A stretch of DNA of 64,000 bases from contig NZ_KE007346.1 in NCBI RefSeq assembly GCF_000400715.1, positions 1-64,000 of the forward strand, read 5' to 3'. Shown in pieces: positions 8,600 through 17,104 of the stretch (position 1 is its first letter; each line of letters starts with the position of its first letter). This stretch comes from Acinetobacter genomosp. 15BJ (GTDB taxonomy: Bacteria > Pseudomonadota > Gammaproteobacteria > Pseudomonadales > Moraxellaceae). The notes below the pieces were generated by a model. That model saw only the letters and a list, made by a program, of their open reading frames with translations. It was not told the origin of the DNA and searched no databases. The position numbers and the translations under genes are program-made.

Positions 8600-10408
8600 A
8601 TGACAACTGTCAAACAGGATGACCAGAGGGTAGTCAAAATCGGGTGTGCATCAGGCTTCTGGGGCGATACCAATACTGCTGCATTTCAGTTGGTGCATCT
8701 GAGTGATATTGATTATCTAGTCTTTGATTATCTGTCAGAAATCACCATGTCGATTATGGCCAAGGCGATGATGATTGATCCAAATCATGGTTATGCGCTG
8801 GATTTTGTCAGTCGAGTGATGTCACCACTGATCAATAAAATTGCTGAGAAAAAAATAAAAGTGATTAGCAATGCGGGTGGGGTAAACCCACTGGCTTGCC
8901 GTGATGCCCTACAGAAAATTATTGATGAAAAAGGCTTAGATTTAAAAGTTGCTGTGGTGTTAGGGGATGATGTATTGCCGAAGCATGCTGAATTACTCAC
9001 CCAAAATATTCAGGAAATGTTTAATGGCGATGCCTTGCCTGCACATGTTGCCAGTAGTAATGCCTATCTCGGCGCTGTTGCGATTCGTGATGCTCTCGAT
9101 TTAGGCGCAGATATTGTGATTACAGGCCGTGTGGTCGATTCAGCGGTTGTACTGGCCCCTTTGCTGCATGAATACAAATGGTCACTCGATGATTATGACA
9201 AGTTGGCACAAGGGTCATTGGCAGGGCATGTGATTGAATGTGGTGCACAATGTACAGGTGGAAACTTTACCGATTGGCGCCTAGTTCAAGGTTTTGACAA
9301 TATGGGGTTTCCGATCGTAGAAGTCAGCGCCGATGCTTCATTTATCGTGACCAAGCCGCAAGGGACGGGTGGCTTGGTTTCAACTGCGACGGTAGCAGAG
9401 CAGATTGTCTATGAAATTGGCAATCCACAGGCCTATCTTTTACCTGATGTGAGCGCTGATTTTAGCCAAGTACATTTAGAACAAGTGGCAGAACATCGGG
9501 TCAAAGTGACAGGTGCCGCAGGTCGTGCGCCAACTCAGCAATATAAAGTTAGCGCAACCTATGCCGATGGTTATCGAGTTCTAGTCAGTTTCTTGATCGC
9601 AGGTCGTGAAGCACCAGAAAAAGCCCAAGTGATTGCTGATGCCATTATCAACAAATGTGAACGAGTTCTGGCACTGCGTTCAGTTCCTCCGTTTAGTGAA
9701 AAGTCGGTTGAGATTCTAGGTATTGAAAGTACTTATGGTGCACATGCCCGAATTCAAGACAGTCGTGAAGTGGTGGTGAAGATTGCGGTAAAGCATCTGT
9801 TTAAAGAAGCTTGTATGTTCTTTGCTTCTGAAATTGCCCAAGCCTCCACAGGTATGGCACCTGCGTTGGCAGGGATTGTCGGAGGGCGTCCTAAAGCATC
9901 GGCAGTGGTGAAATTATTTTCATTCTTGATTGATAAAGATCAATTAAAAGTCGAAGTCGATTTTGCAGGACAGCGTTATCCCGTTCAGATCCCTGTTGGG
10001 CAAGCTTCACAGGACTATGTGCAGCATCTTGTTGGTGAAGTGGCCGTATATCAAGGTGATGAAATTGAAGTTCCTTTAGTTGAGGTTGCACATGCACGCA
10101 GTGGCGATAAGGGAAATCATAGCAATATTGGAGTGATTGCACGCAAGGCTGAATATTTACTGTGGATTCGTGCGGCACTGACTGAAGCCAATGTCGCAGC
10201 GTATATGCAGCATGTTCTTGATCCAGAGAAATCAAAAGTGATTCGTTATGAACTGCCTGCCATGCATGCACTGAATTTCATGTTGGAAAATGCATTGGGC
10301 GGTGGTGGGATTGCCAGCTTACGGATTGATCCACAAGGTAAAGCTTTTGCACAGCAATTATTAGATATGCCAGTGAAAGTGCCCGCACAACTGTTAGAAA
10401 AATATTAA
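8600..10408 (+). CDS. atuA: Acyclic terpene utilisation protein AtuA (DUF1446)
   Basis: About 602 residues. The long DUF1446 domain begins at VKIGCASGFWGDTNTA and includes DYLVFDYLSEITMS, VISNAGGVNP and DIVITGRVVDSAVVLAPL. A C-terminal domain carries HARSGDKGNHSNIGVIAR, conserved in the family. AtuA is required for citronellol and geraniol use in Pseudomonas; its reaction is not established, although a hydrolase or lyase role near the acetate-splitting step has been considered. First gene of the plus-strand atu operon. In-frame upstream starts at 8552 (TTG, inside the operator) and 8588 have no good ribosome site. ATG 8600 has GAG seven bases before it, so it is preferred with modest certainty. 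Confidence 0.85.
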   Translation: MTTVKQDDQRVVKIGCASGFWGDTNTAAFQLVHLSDIDYLVFDYLSEITMSIMAKAMMIDPNHGYALDFVSRVMSPLINKIAEKKIKVISNAGGVNPLACRDALQKIIDEKGLDLKVAVVLGDDVLPKHAELLTQNIQEMFNGDALPAHVASSNAYLGAVAIRDALDLGADIVITGRVVDSAVVLAPLLHEYKWSLDDYDKLAQGSLAGHVIECGAQCTGGNFTDWRLVQGFDNMGFPIVEVSADASFIVTKPQGTGGLVSTATVAEQIVYEIGNPQAYLLPDVSADFSQVHLEQVAEHRVKVTGAAGRAPTQQYKVSATYADGYRVLVSFLIAGREAPEKAQVIADAIINKCERVLALRSVPPFSEKSVEILGIESTYGAHARIQDSREVVVKIAVKHLFKEACMFFASEIAQASTGMAPALAGIVGGRPKASAVVKLFSFLIDKDQLKVEVDFAGQRYPVQIPVGQASQDYVQHLVGEVAVYQGDEIEVPLVEVAHARSGDKGNHSNIGVIARKAEYLLWIRAALTEANVAAYMQHVLDPEKSKVIRYELPAMHALNFMLENALGGGGIASLRIDPQGKAFAQQLLDMPVKVPAQLLEKY

Positions 10409-10418
10409 GGATATAAAC

Positions 10419-11294
10419 ATGAGTTATCAATCAATTTTCAGGGCAGATGCATTTGCTGACAAAGTGGTGATCGTCACAGGTGGTGGTTCTGGTATTGGCC
10501 GTTGTACTGCACATGAGTTGGCTTCTTTAGGCGCACAAGTGGTGATTACAGGCCGAAAAGTTGAAAAACTGGAAAAAGTCAGTCAAGAAATTCTAGAAGA
10601 TGGTGGCAAAGTCCATTTCATCGTCTGTGATAACCGTGATGAAGAACAAGTTAAAAATATGATTGCTGAAGTGCTTGAAAAATTTGGCAAGCTCGATGGT
10701 TTAGTCAATAACGCCGGTGGACAATTTCCTTCTGCATTAGAGAATATTTCTGCCAATGGTTTTGATGCTGTGGTCCGTAATAACCTGCATTCAACTTTTT
10801 ACTTGATGCGTGAAGCCTATAACCAGTGGATGGCAAAACATGGCGGTAGCATTGTCAACATGACCGCCGATATGTGGGGTGGTATGCCGGGTATGGGGCA
10901 TTCAGGTGCAGCGCGTTCAGGTGTTGATAACCTAACCAAAACTGCTTCAGTAGAATGGGGGAAATCTGGGGTACGTGTCAACGCGGTTGCGCCAGGTTGG
11001 ATTATTTCTTCGGGTATGGACAACTACAGTGGTGATTTTGCCAAAGTGATCATTCCAAGTTTGGCGAGTAATGTTCCGTTAAAACGTATGGGCACAGAAT
11101 CAGAAATCTCTTCAGCGATTTGTTATCTACTTTCTGATGCAGCGGCTTTTGTATCGGGTGTTACCCTCCGTATTGATGGGGCTGCTTCACAAGGTACACG
11201 CATGTATCCATTGGCAGACGCGACCAATAATGAAGCCTTTAATGGTTTCCATCGTGCTTTTATTCCTGACATATTCAAAACTGATGGAGAATAA
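10419..11294 (+). CDS. atuB: SDR family protein AtuB, PECR-like
   Basis: 291-residue Rossmann protein with TGGGSGIGR (20-28) for NAD(P) binding and a LVNNAGG strand. At the usual YxxxK site it reads HSGAARSGV, so Tyr is Ser162 and Lys is Arg166. This matches the peroxisomal trans-2-enoyl-CoA reductase / dienoyl-CoA reductase branch of SDRs rather than alcohol dehydrogenases. It lies 10 bases after atuA and two bases before atuC, so is part of the operon. Named AtuB from its place in the cluster; the reaction in terpene breakdown is uncertain. Confidence 0.8.
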   Translation: MSYQSIFRADAFADKVVIVTGGGSGIGRCTAHELASLGAQVVITGRKVEKLEKVSQEILEDGGKVHFIVCDNRDEEQVKNMIAEVLEKFGKLDGLVNNAGGQFPSALENISANGFDAVVRNNLHSTFYLMREAYNQWMAKHGGSIVNMTADMWGGMPGMGHSGAARSGVDNLTKTASVEWGKSGVRVNAVAPGWIISSGMDNYSGDFAKVIIPSLASNVPLKRMGTESEISSAICYLLSDAAAFVSGVTLRIDGAASQGTRMYPLADATNNEAFNGFHRAFIPDIFKTDGE

Positions 11295-11296
11295 AT

Positions 11297-12910
11297 ATGA
11301 GTATTCTCCAATCTGAGATTACAGTGGGTGGTGAGCAATATGAGCAAAATCGAGAGGCGTTATTAACACAGTTAGCTGAAGTTCGTGCGGTGCAGCAAAA
11401 AAGCATTGATAAGTCTTATGCGGCAAAACCCAAGTTTGATAAGAAAGGGAAAATCTTACCGCATGAACGTATTCGCTTACTGTTAGATGCTGACTCACCT
11501 TTTGTTGAGTTGTGTGGCTTGGTTGGCTACAACATGCATGACGATAAAGATGGTTCCGAAGCTGGCGGTGGTGTGATTGCTGGCATTGGTTTTGTCAGTG
11601 GGGTACGTGCGTTGGTCTCGGCCAGTAACAGTGCGATCAAAGGCGGCACCATGTCACCCATGGGGGTGCATAAAACCCTACGCCTGCAAAAGATTGCATT
11701 AGAACAAAAGCTGCCAATGGTGACGTTGACCGAAAGTGGTGGCGCAAACCTGAACTATGCGGCTGAAGTATTTACCTATGGCGGTATGACTTTTGCCAAT
11801 CAGGCACGCTTATCTGCAGCTGGAATTCCACAAGTGGCAGTGGTGCATGGCAATGCAACCGCGGGTGGTGCTTATCAACCGGGGCTGTCTGACTATGTGA
11901 TTGCAGTACGCAAGCAAACAGAAATGCTGTTGGCTGGCCCACCCTTGTTATTGGCAGCAACAGGGGAAGTGGCGACTGCGGAAGAGTTGGGTGGGGCAGA
12001 AATGCATACTCAAGTTTCTGGTGTGGCAGAATATCTAGCTGAAAATGATGCAGATGGTATTCGTTTAGCCCGTGAGATTTTTGAACATCTGAATTGGAAA
12101 GAACAAACCGCACAATCCACTCATAATTATAAAGAACCACGTTATGCTGCTGAAGAGTTGTTAGGGATTGTTCCGCAAGATCCAAAGCAACCATTTGATA
12201 TGAAAGACATCATTGCACGGATCATTGATGATTCGGATTTTCTCGAATTTAAGCAGGAATATGATGCCTTAACTGTTTGTGGTTGGTCCAAAGTGGGCGG
12301 ACTACATATTGGCATTATTACCAATAATGGGCCGATTACCCCACAAGGGGCAGCCAAAGCAGCACAGTTTATTCATTTATGTGAACAGACCCAACGGCCG
12401 CTTTTATTTCTGCATAACACCACCGGTTTTATGGTCGGAACCGATGCCGAGCAGAACGGGATTATCAAGCATGGTTCCAAGCTGATCCAAGCAGTGGCCA
12501 ATGCGACAGTACCCAAGATCTCGATTGTGGTGGCAGGCTCTTATGGCGCAGGTAACTATGCCATGTGTGGCCGTAGTTTGTCCCCGCAATTTATCTTTGC
12601 ATGGCCAAATTCACATGTAGCAGTGATGGGTGCAGCACAAGCAGGCAAAGTCTTGCGTATCGTGGCTGAGGGTAAACAAAAAGCTTCGGGGATGGAACCG
12701 AATCCGCAGATGCTGGATTTCTTGGAACAAAGTACGGCGATGAAACTGGAACAGCAGTCGACGGCTTTATTCAATACCGCAATGCTGCATGACGATGGCA
12801 TCATCGATCCAAGAGATACCCGGAAGGTATTGATCTTTTTATTACAAACCATTTATGAAGCACAACAACGTGAGTTAAATCCAACGCGTTTTGGTGTGTC
12901 GAGATTTTAA
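11297..12910 (+). CDS. atuC: Geranyl-CoA carboxylase carboxyltransferase (beta) subunit AtuC
   Basis: 537-residue biotin-dependent carboxyltransferase with the N- and C-terminal crotonase-fold halves. Visible features include HERIRLLLD, the acyl-CoA loop with GGTMSPMGVHKTLRLQ, GNATAGGAYQPGLSDY (oxyanion region) and, in the second half, NTTGFMVGTDAE and VVAGSYGAGNYAMCGR. It transfers CO2 from biotin of the alpha subunit to cis-geranyl-CoA, giving isohexenyl-glutaconyl-CoA. Methylcrotonyl-CoA carboxylase is the close relative, but its setting between atuB and atuD and the absence of other leucine-pathway genes here favour geranyl-CoA. The partner alpha subunit is three genes downstream. Confidence 0.87.
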   Translation: MSILQSEITVGGEQYEQNREALLTQLAEVRAVQQKSIDKSYAAKPKFDKKGKILPHERIRLLLDADSPFVELCGLVGYNMHDDKDGSEAGGGVIAGIGFVSGVRALVSASNSAIKGGTMSPMGVHKTLRLQKIALEQKLPMVTLTESGGANLNYAAEVFTYGGMTFANQARLSAAGIPQVAVVHGNATAGGAYQPGLSDYVIAVRKQTEMLLAGPPLLLAATGEVATAEELGGAEMHTQVSGVAEYLAENDADGIRLAREIFEHLNWKEQTAQSTHNYKEPRYAAEELLGIVPQDPKQPFDMKDIIARIIDDSDFLEFKQEYDALTVCGWSKVGGLHIGIITNNGPITPQGAAKAAQFIHLCEQTQRPLLFLHNTTGFMVGTDAEQNGIIKHGSKLIQAVANATVPKISIVVAGSYGAGNYAMCGRSLSPQFIFAWPNSHVAVMGAAQAGKVLRIVAEGKQKASGMEPNPQMLDFLEQSTAMKLEQQSTALFNTAMLHDDGIIDPRDTRKVLIFLLQTIYEAQQRELNPTRFGVSRF

Positions 12911-12911
12911 G

Positions 12912-12982
12912 AAATCTCCCCTAACCCCTCTTTAAAAAGAGGGAGACCCCTCCCTTTTCAAAAGGGAGGTTGGGAGGGATTT
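12912..12982. repeat. Palindromic intergenic repeat, copy 1 (atuC-atuD)
   Basis: About 71 bp starting AAATCTCCC and ending GGGAGGGATTT, so the ends are imperfect inverted repeats. It contains two internal hairpins: CCCTCTTT/AAAGAGGG and CCCCTCCCTTTT/AAAGGGAGG. A related element occurs between atuE and atuF. This has the look of a short REP- or MITE-like element, and it may attenuate or protect the mRNA. Confidence 0.75.
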
Positions 12983-13009
12983 ACGAGATTAAATTTAAGG
13001 AAAAAAACA

Positions 13010-14170
13010 ATGAAATTTACCGCAGAACACGATGCTTTACGCCGTACCACACGTCAGTTTGTTGAAAATGAGCTGAACCCTTTTATTCCAGACTGGGAAG
13101 AAGCGGGCCGTTTTCCGATTCATGATGTATTCAAGAAAATGGGGGACTTGGGTTTATTGGGGATTTGTAAGCCTGAGGAGAATGGTGGTTTAGGACTCGA
13201 CTATTCGTACAACCTTGTGGTGGCCGAAGAATTAGGTCGTGCTGCGTGTGGGGGTGTACCACTGGCGATTGGCGTGCAAACCGATATGGCAACGCCTGCA
13301 CTGGCACGTTTTGGTAGCAAAGAGCTACGCGATGAATTTTTAAACCCGGCCATTCGTGGTGAATATGTCGCATCAATTGCGGTTTCGGAAGTGCATGCAG
13401 GTTCTGACGTCGCAGCCATCAAAACCACAGCAAAAAAAGATGGTGATGACTATGTGATTAATGGCAGCAAGATGTGGATCACCAACTCATTGCAAGCTGA
13501 TTTCTTCTGTTTACTTGCCAATACCTCTGACGACAAGCCACACGTCAATAAATCCATGATTATTGTTCCTGCAAAAACGGCAGGGATCAGCTTCTCAGAA
13601 CCATTGAACAAATTGGGGATGCGCTCAACCACAACTGCACAAGTCTACTTTGATAATGTGCGTGTACCACAACGTAATTTGGTTGGGGTGGAAGGTATGG
13701 GCTTTATGATGCAAATGATGCAGTTCCAAGAGGAACGTATGTGGGCCTGTATCAATGCAGTGGGTGGGATGGAAAAAGTCATTCAGCAAACCATTGATTA
13801 CACTAGAGAACGAACCACTTTTGGTCAGCCTTTAATTCATAACCAATATGTACATTTTCGGTTTGCTGAACTGATGACAGAAGTTGCGGCATTAAAAGCC
13901 TTAACCCTTCAAGCCTGTGAACAGCATATTGCGGGTGAAGATGTCACCTTAATGGCTTCAATGGCGAAGTTGAAAGCAGGGCGTTTAAGCCGTGAAGTGG
14001 CAGATAGCTGCCTGCAATATTGGGGCGGTAATGGCTTTATGTGGGATAACCCTGCATCGCAATTGTTCCGTGATGGCCGTTTAGGTTCGATTGGCGGCGG
14101 TGCAGATGAAATTATGTTAGGAATCATTTGTAAGCTCACCGATATTTTGCCGAAGAAACAGAAAAACTAG
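13010..14170 (+). CDS. atuD: Citronellyl-CoA dehydrogenase AtuD
   Basis: 386-residue acyl-CoA dehydrogenase. FAD-binding AVSEVHAGSDVA (124-135) and WITNS are present, and RERTTFGQP marks the C-terminal domain. As in AtuD-type enzymes, the YEGT catalytic motif is replaced by IGGGADEIM (361-369); E242 in QEERM occupies the helix-G position of the isovaleryl-CoA dehydrogenase base. It should oxidise citronellyl-CoA to geranyl-CoA, feeding the carboxylase. AAGGAAAA before the ATG is a good ribosome site. It follows a palindromic repeat inside the operon. Confidence 0.85.
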   Translation: MKFTAEHDALRRTTRQFVENELNPFIPDWEEAGRFPIHDVFKKMGDLGLLGICKPEENGGLGLDYSYNLVVAEELGRAACGGVPLAIGVQTDMATPALARFGSKELRDEFLNPAIRGEYVASIAVSEVHAGSDVAAIKTTAKKDGDDYVINGSKMWITNSLQADFFCLLANTSDDKPHVNKSMIIVPAKTAGISFSEPLNKLGMRSTTTAQVYFDNVRVPQRNLVGVEGMGFMMQMMQFQEERMWACINAVGGMEKVIQQTIDYTRERTTFGQPLIHNQYVHFRFAELMTEVAALKALTLQACEQHIAGEDVTLMASMAKLKAGRLSREVADSCLQYWGGNGFMWDNPASQLFRDGRLGSIGGGADEIMLGIICKLTDILPKKQKN

Positions 14171-14180
14171 GAGCAGAAGC

Positions 14181-15011
14181 ATGACAGTTGCAACTTCTCT
14201 TACAGGCTTAGCGTTAGATGACAGCATTCAGCTCGAACAGCAAGGTGGCATTTTAACGCTATGGCTGAATCGTCCTGCAAGCCGTAATGCCATGAGTTTG
14301 AATATGGTCACTGCCATTCAACAGGTGTTTAGTCAGATTGCCGATGATGTCTCTATTCGCGCTGTGGTTTTACGTGGTCAAGGCGGGCATTTTTGTGCAG
14401 GCGGCGATATCAAGGATATGGCGGGGTTACGCGTTGAAGCTGCCAATAGCGGTAGCTTGCAGCCCTATGTTGATTTTAACCGCAGTTTTGGGGCCATGCT
14501 TGAACAAGTAGATCAAGCGCCGCAAACCGTCGTGGCGGTTTTAGAAGGAGCGGTACTCGGTGGTGGTTTTGGTCTAGCTTGTGTTTCAGATATTGCCATC
14601 AGCCGTGTTACCGCTCAGTTTGGTCTACCTGAAACAGGTTTAGGTATTTTGCCTGCACAGATTGCGCCTTTTGTGGTGAAGCGAATTGGTTTGACCCAAG
14701 CCCGCCGTTTGGCATTATTAGGTTTACGTTTTGATGGCAAGACGGCTGTGGACTTAGGTGTCGTTCATCAAGTTGCTCAAGATGATGATGAATTAGAGCA
14801 ACAGCTTATGGATACCATTCAACAGATTAAACGTGCTGCGCCGTTGGCTTCTCGCGCCACCAAAGCTTTATTACATCGGACGTTGAATGAGCCTTTAGAG
14901 CAGCTTTTGGATAATGCCGCACAACAGTTTGCTCAGGCAGTCGGTGGCGCAGAAGGGCAAGAAGGAACCATCGCCTTTATCCAAAAACGTAATCCGAGTT
15001 GGTTTGACTGA
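14181..15011 (+). CDS. atuE: Enoyl-CoA hydratase family, isohexenylglutaconyl-CoA hydratase AtuE
   Basis: 276-residue crotonase-fold protein: LWLNRPASRNAMS (A[S/C]xA CoA-binding region), GGHFCAGGDIKDM forming the first oxyanion loop, and VLGGGFGLACVSDIAI / FGLPETGLGILP for the second. In the Atu pathway this step hydrates isohexenyl-glutaconyl-CoA, before a lyase releases acetate or acetyl-CoA. It begins 10 bases after atuD. Its TGA stop overlaps the first base of a second palindromic repeat, so the element lies exactly at the end of the reading frame. Confidence 0.85.
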   Translation: MTVATSLTGLALDDSIQLEQQGGILTLWLNRPASRNAMSLNMVTAIQQVFSQIADDVSIRAVVLRGQGGHFCAGGDIKDMAGLRVEAANSGSLQPYVDFNRSFGAMLEQVDQAPQTVVAVLEGAVLGGGFGLACVSDIAISRVTAQFGLPETGLGILPAQIAPFVVKRIGLTQARRLALLGLRFDGKTAVDLGVVHQVAQDDDELEQQLMDTIQQIKRAAPLASRATKALLHRTLNEPLEQLLDNAAQQFAQAVGGAEGQEGTIAFIQKRNPSWFD

Positions 15012-15078
15012 AATCTCCCCCAAGCCCTCTTTACTAAAGGAGGGGCTCCCCCTTCAAAAGGCGGATCGAGAGGGATTT
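15011..15078. repeat. Palindromic intergenic repeat, copy 2 (atuE-atuF)
   Basis: About 68 bp from AAATCTCCCC to GAGGGATTT. Its internal hairpins CCCTCTTT/AAAGGAGGG-like and CCCCCTTCAAAAGGCGG are less perfect than in copy 1, but the ends and the order of blocks are the same. It abuts the atuE stop codon. Confidence 0.72.
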
Positions 15079-15096
15079 AATAATAGAGATGAAACA

Positions 15097-17055
15097 ATGA
15101 GTTTTTCAAAAGTCTTAGTGGCAAACCGTGGTGAAATCGCTGTTCGCGTGATGCAAACAGCCAAAGCAATGGGTTATCAAACGGTTGCGGTGTATTCAGA
15201 TGCAGATGCCAATGCCCGTCATGTACAGCTTGCTGATGAAGCGGTTTATATCGGTGCATCTAAAGTTTCAGAATCCTATTTATCCATTGCCAATATTATT
15301 GCAGCCTGTCAGAAGACTGGAGCTGATGCGGTCCATCCAGGTTATGGTTTCTTGTCTGAAAATACCGACTTTGCTCAAGCTTGTCTTGATCATGGCATTA
15401 CTTTTATTGGGCCGACGGCTGCTGCCATCGAGTTGATGGGCAGTAAGCGTCTTTCTAAAATTGCCATGATCCAAGCTGGGGTACCTTGTGTGCCTGGTTA
15501 TGAAGGCGATCAGCAAGACCTTGATTATCTAGCACAACAAGCTGAGAAGATTGGCTATCCTTTAATGGTCAAAGCCTCGGCAGGCGGTGGTGGGCGAGGC
15601 ATGCGTCTGGTTCAACACGCTGCTGATGTATTGGAAGCCTTAAAAACCGCACGTTCGGAAGCAGAGAATGCCTTTGGTTCGGGTGAGTTGATCTTAGAAA
15701 AAGCGGTGATTGCCCCACGCCATGTCGAAATTCAGGTGTTTGGTGATACACATGGTAATTACGTATATTTATTTGAACGGGACTGTTCGATTCAACGCCG
15801 TCATCAAAAGGTGGTTGAAGAAGCACCATGTCCAGTGATGACACCTGAACTACGTCAGAAAATGGGTGAGGCTGCTGTTGCGGCAGCACAGGCGTGTGAT
15901 TATGTTGGGGCAGGCACGGTTGAGTTTCTGCTTGATCAATCGGGTGAATTCTATTTCTTGGAAATGAATACACGTTTACAAGTCGAACATCCAGTCACTG
16001 AAATGGTCACAGGATTGGATTTGGTGGAATGGCAATTGCGTGTTGCCAATGGCGAAACCCTGCCTTTACAACAACATGAGTTGACCTTAAACGGGCATGC
16101 GATCGAAGTTCGTTTATATGCAGAAGATCCACGTCAGGATTTTCTGCCACAAACTGGCAAAGTACTGCGTTGGCAAGCAGCGGGTGCTGATGGCAGTTTA
16201 CCGAATGTTCGTATTGATCATGGCATGCTAGAACACGGTGAAATCAGTCCTTTTTATGATCCAATGGTGGCTAAAGTGATTGCCTATGGCAAGACCCGTC
16301 AGGATGCGATTCGTCTGCTTGCCAAAGCGGTAGATGATTGTGTATTGCTTGGTGTGAATAGCAATAAGCAGTTCCTTGTCAATTTATTGCGTCATCCGAT
16401 TATTGTGGCTGGGGACACCAACACCGCATTTATTCAGCAACACTTCCAAGAAGATGTCAGCCTGCATCAACAAACTTTGACACTTGAAACCTTGGCCGTC
16501 GCAGCCGCACTGTTTAGCCAGCAAAATCAGCAGCAAGTGGCTTGGCAAACGGGTGTTGCTATGCCGTTTCCACTGAAATTGAAATATGCCGACCAGCAGA
16601 TATTGCTGCATGTGCAGAATGATCAGCAGCAGGTCAAAGTTGCGTTATGCGACCAACAAGCGACAATAAAAATTATAAGCATCACTGATGTACAGGTTGT
16701 TTATAGCTATGAAGGCGTTCGACGTAAGCTCGCCTATGTCTTTGATCAAAATCAGCTGTATTTAGATGCAGCTAATGGCAATAGCGTGCTTGAAAATATT
16801 ACTTATGCAGCCCCAGAGGCGGCAGAAGTGGTGGGGGATGGCAAAATCCGTGCACCAATGGATGGTGCGATTGTGAATCTGCTGGTCAATGTTGGAGATT
16901 CGGTGACAAAAGGACAAACCTTATTGGTGCTTGAAGCCATGAAGATTCAGCAGCAAATCAAATCTGATGTCGATGGTGTGGTGGATGAATTGATTGGTCA
17001 AGTCGGGCAACAGGTGAAAAAACGTCAATTGCTATTAAACCTCAGCACGACTTGA
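15097..17055 (+). CDS. atuF: Geranyl-CoA carboxylase biotin-containing (alpha) subunit AtuF
   Basis: 652 residues. Biotin carboxylase domain (about 1-450): KVLVANRGEIAVRV, ATP-grasp GGGGRGMRL, EKAVIAPRHVEIQVFGD and EMNTRLQVEHPVTEM. A linker domain follows, then a C-terminal biotinyl domain with VLEAMKIQQ, where K616 is the biotinylated lysine. It carboxylates biotin with ATP and bicarbonate for the AtuC subunit. The frame is open upstream to 14914, inside atuE, but the ATG at 15097 gives the canonical N terminus SFSKVLVANRGE and lies after the repeat. Last gene of the atu operon; homologues of atuG and atuH are not present next to it. Confidence 0.88.
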   Translation: MSFSKVLVANRGEIAVRVMQTAKAMGYQTVAVYSDADANARHVQLADEAVYIGASKVSESYLSIANIIAACQKTGADAVHPGYGFLSENTDFAQACLDHGITFIGPTAAAIELMGSKRLSKIAMIQAGVPCVPGYEGDQQDLDYLAQQAEKIGYPLMVKASAGGGGRGMRLVQHAADVLEALKTARSEAENAFGSGELILEKAVIAPRHVEIQVFGDTHGNYVYLFERDCSIQRRHQKVVEEAPCPVMTPELRQKMGEAAVAAAQACDYVGAGTVEFLLDQSGEFYFLEMNTRLQVEHPVTEMVTGLDLVEWQLRVANGETLPLQQHELTLNGHAIEVRLYAEDPRQDFLPQTGKVLRWQAAGADGSLPNVRIDHGMLEHGEISPFYDPMVAKVIAYGKTRQDAIRLLAKAVDDCVLLGVNSNKQFLVNLLRHPIIVAGDTNTAFIQQHFQEDVSLHQQTLTLETLAVAAALFSQQNQQQVAWQTGVAMPFPLKLKYADQQILLHVQNDQQQVKVALCDQQATIKIISITDVQVVYSYEGVRRKLAYVFDQNQLYLDAANGNSVLENITYAAPEAAEVVGDGKIRAPMDGAIVNLLVNVGDSVTKGQTLLVLEAMKIQQQIKSDVDGVVDELIGQVGQQVKKRQLLLNLSTT

Positions 17056-17075
17056 AGACAACATTAGAAGAGAGC

Positions 17076-17104
17076 AAAAAGCGAGGTCTTAGTCTTCGCT
17101 TTTT
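17076..17104. terminator. Bidirectional terminator after atuF
   Basis: AAAAAGCGA and TCGCTTTTT pair across an 11-base loop, with an A run on one side and a T run on the other. It overlaps the stop codon of the convergent gene and separates the two units. Confidence 0.75.

Noticed and set aside
9891..10271. Antisense open frames over coding genes (for example 9891-10271, 11772-12194, 15569-15973, 53527-53862)
   Set aside because: They mirror the codon structure of well-supported genes on the other strand, have no ribosome-binding sites, and encode no recognisable domains.
12910..13010. Rho-independent terminator after atuC
   Set aside because: The hairpins belong to the palindromic repeat found again after atuE, no T run follows, and atuD-E-F continue the same pathway, so I treat it as a repeat element.
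14914..15096. N-terminal extension of the atuF reading frame into atuE
   Set aside because: The extension reads through the end of atuE and the palindromic repeat and gives a low-quality sequence; the canonical biotin carboxylase N terminus begins at 15097.
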